Assembly: GCA_019232735.1 (NCBI GenBank)
Contig: JAFANL010000019.1
Span: forward strand, 1 to 22,165
Origin: Aquitalea sp.
Lineage (GTDB): Bacteria; Pseudomonadota; Gammaproteobacteria; Burkholderiales; Chromobacteriaceae
DNA: 22,165 nt
Direction: 5' to 3'
Below, one piece after another: positions 20,535 to 22,165 of the stretch. The notes under the pieces were generated by a model. That model saw only the letters and a program-made list of their open reading frames with translations, was not told the DNA's origin and made no database searches. Each line of letters starts with the position of its first letter. Positions within the stretch are counted from its first letter, which is position 1. Both the position numbers and the translations under genes were made by a program.

Positions 20535-22165
20535 ATGTGCTTACGCAGCCTGCTGCTCTTACTCTGTGCACTGCCGGCACTGGCCGACACCGCCGCACCG
20601 GAAGCCGCCAGCGGCTTTACCCCACGCCTAGCCATTACGGCAAGCCATGACATGGTGACCACCGCCAACCCCTATGCCAGCCAGGCCGCACTGGACATCC
20701 TGCAAGCGGGTGGCAGTGCCGTTGATGCGGCCATTGCCGCCCAGCTGGTACTGGGCCTGACGGAACCACAATCTTCCGGCATTGGCGGCGGGGCCTTCAT
20801 GCTGTATTACAACGGCCATCAGCTCACCACCTTTGATGGCCGCGAAACAGCTCCGGCCACCGTCGATGGCAAGCTCTTTTTGCAGGAACAGGGGCGGCCC
20901 ATGGACTTCTACCAGGCAGCCATTGGCGGCCGCTCGGTCGGGGTACCAGGCGTAGTGGCCATGCTGAAGCTGGCACACCAGCGCGGGGGCCGGCTGCCCT
21001 GGGCCAGCCTGTTCCAGCCGGCCATCCAGCTGGCCCGGCAAGGCTTTGCCATTTCGCCCCGGCTGCACACTCTGCTGAGCAGCGAACGCTTTTTGCAGGA
21101 TGATCCGGTGGCACGTGCTTATTTCTATCTGCCGGATGGCCAGCCCAAGGCTGTGGGCAGCGTGCTGAAAAACCCGGACTACGCCGCCACCCTGCAACAA
21201 CTGGCCCGCAGTGGACCACGGGCTTTTTATGAGGGTGAAATCGCCAGCGCCATTCTGGCCAAGGTAAACCATCATCCGCGCAATCCCGGCCGCATGCTGG
21301 CATCGGATCTGGCCGCCTATCAGGCCATCGAGCGCAAGCCGGTGTGTGGCCCCTATCGCAGCTGGCAGGTATGCGGCATGGATGCCCCCAGCTCCGGCGG
21401 TATCGCCCTGCTGCAAATGCTGGGCATGCTGCAGCGTTTCCCCATGGCACAGATGGCCCCGACCGCCAGCGACACCATCCACCTGTTTGCCGAAGCCAAC
21501 AAGCTGGCGTTTGCCGACCGCAATCGCTATCTGGCCGACCCTGCCTTCGTCCAGGTTCCCGGGCAGGCACTGATTGATGCCGGTTACCTGCGCCAACGCA
21601 GCCTGTTGATCCGGCCGGAGCGCAGCATGGGCCTGGCCCCGGCTGGCGAGCCGCAGGGCGTCAGCCTGGCCCGATATGGCCGTGACCGCGCACCGGAGCT
21701 GCCTTGTACCTCGCATATCAATATCGTGGACCGCCAAGGCCGGGTGGTGAGCATGACCAGTTCGGTGGAAGACCAGTTTGGCAGCCGCCTGATGGTGAAG
21801 GGCTTTTTGCTCAACAACCAGCTAACCGATTTTTCCTTTGTCCCGCTGGATAATGGCAGCCCGGTGGCCAACCGGGTGGAAGCGCGCAAACGCCCGCGCA
21901 GCAGTATGTCACCCACCATGGTGTTCGATGCGCGCGGACAATTCCTGCTGGCCACCGGCTCGCCGGGAGGCAGTCAGATCATCGGCTATGTGGCCCAGAC
22001 GCTGCTGGCGTTGCTGGACTGGAAGCTAGACCCGCAGCAAGCCGTCAGCCTGCCTCACTACGGTAATCGCAATGGCGCAACGGAGCTGGAAAAAGGGCGC
22101 GGACTGGAGGTCCAGGCCAGCACACTGCAGGCGCTGGGCCATCGGATTGAACAGGTGGAAATGAC
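20535..22165 (+). CDS. ggt: Gamma-glutamyltranspeptidase precursor, 3' truncated by window
   Basis: The frame from ATG 20535 is open to the window end (543 codons seen; the family has about 580). Ggt hydrolyses or transfers the gamma-glutamyl group of glutathione and other gamma-glutamyl compounds in the periplasm. Residues 1-17 are a signal peptide ending ALA before D18. Family blocks follow: VTTANPYASQAALDILQAGGSAVDAAIA, GLTEPQSSGIGGGAFMLYY, GRSVGVPGVV, and MDAPSSGGIALLQML. The autocleavage and catalytic threonine is T392 in CTSHINIVD, almost the same position as in E. coli. QFGSRLMVKGFLLNNQLTDFS comes next, then the SPGGSQI substrate loop. A GAGG lies about 10 nt upstream of the ATG. Upstream is the gamma-glutamyl-amine ligase, behind a terminator, so co-transcription is at most partial. 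The call is firm; only the end is missing. Confidence 0.95.
   Translation, partial: MCLRSLLLLLCALPALADTAAPEAASGFTPRLAITASHDMVTTANPYASQAALDILQAGGSAVDAAIAAQLVLGLTEPQSSGIGGGAFMLYYNGHQLTTFDGRETAPATVDGKLFLQEQGRPMDFYQAAIGGRSVGVPGVVAMLKLAHQRGGRLPWASLFQPAIQLARQGFAISPRLHTLLSSERFLQDDPVARAYFYLPDGQPKAVGSVLKNPDYAATLQQLARSGPRAFYEGEIASAILAKVNHHPRNPGRMLASDLAAYQAIERKPVCGPYRSWQVCGMDAPSSGGIALLQMLGMLQRFPMAQMAPTASDTIHLFAEANKLAFADRNRYLADPAFVQVPGQALIDAGYLRQRSLLIRPERSMGLAPAGEPQGVSLARYGRDRAPELPCTSHINIVDRQGRVVSMTSSVEDQFGSRLMVKGFLLNNQLTDFSFVPLDNGSPVANRVEARKRPRSSMSPTMVFDARGQFLLATGSPGGSQIIGYVAQTLLALLDWKLDPQQAVSLPHYGNRNGATELEKGRGLEVQASTLQALGHRIEQVEM

Overview
The window is GC-rich, densely coded bacterial DNA. Protein families and codon use point to a motile betaproteobacterium, most likely of the Neisseriales/Chromobacteriaceae type. 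That placement is inferred from family composition, not from a marker gene. I see no rRNA, tRNA, CRISPR array, insertion sequence or prophage. The layout looks like ordinary chromosome with several unlinked transcription units.

Left part (1-4821): the 3' end of a PiT-family phosphate permease on the + strand meets a minus-strand sulfate ABC transporter operon, sbp-cysT-cysW-cysA, head to head at a perfect 42-bp palindrome. The operon reads from a good sigma70-like promoter near 4519-4546. It encodes the periplasmic sulfate-binding protein, two permeases and the ATPase.

Middle (4822-12670): a DUF3422 membrane protein and a methyl-accepting chemotaxis protein on the + strand converge with a minus-strand propionyl-CoA synthetase gene (prpE). 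Two hairpins lie between the MCP gene and prpE. Divergent from prpE is a three-gene + strand unit: a CBS-PP2C (SpoIIE-type) phosphatase, a SiaB-like kinase and a SiaC-like (DUF1987) target protein. This is a SiaABC-type partner-switching module, but with a soluble CBS-linked phosphatase and no diguanylate cyclase (SiaD) beside it.

Right part (12774-22165): stand-alone proA with a clear terminator, a DUF2214 membrane protein, and a small exported protein of unknown function. Next comes a 480-nt non-coding stretch with a same-orientation cluster of DnaA-box sequences. It is followed by a DUF2252 protein, a second MCP with a Cache sensor, a glutamine-synthetase-family gamma-glutamyl-polyamine ligase, and the start of a gamma-glutamyltranspeptidase gene cut by the window end.

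The observations most worth following are the DnaA-box cluster at 15198-15395, the SiaABC-like switch lacking SiaD with its unusual repeat-bearing leader (10311-10376), and the pairing of a glutamyl-polyamine ligase with an exported gamma-glutamyltranspeptidase.
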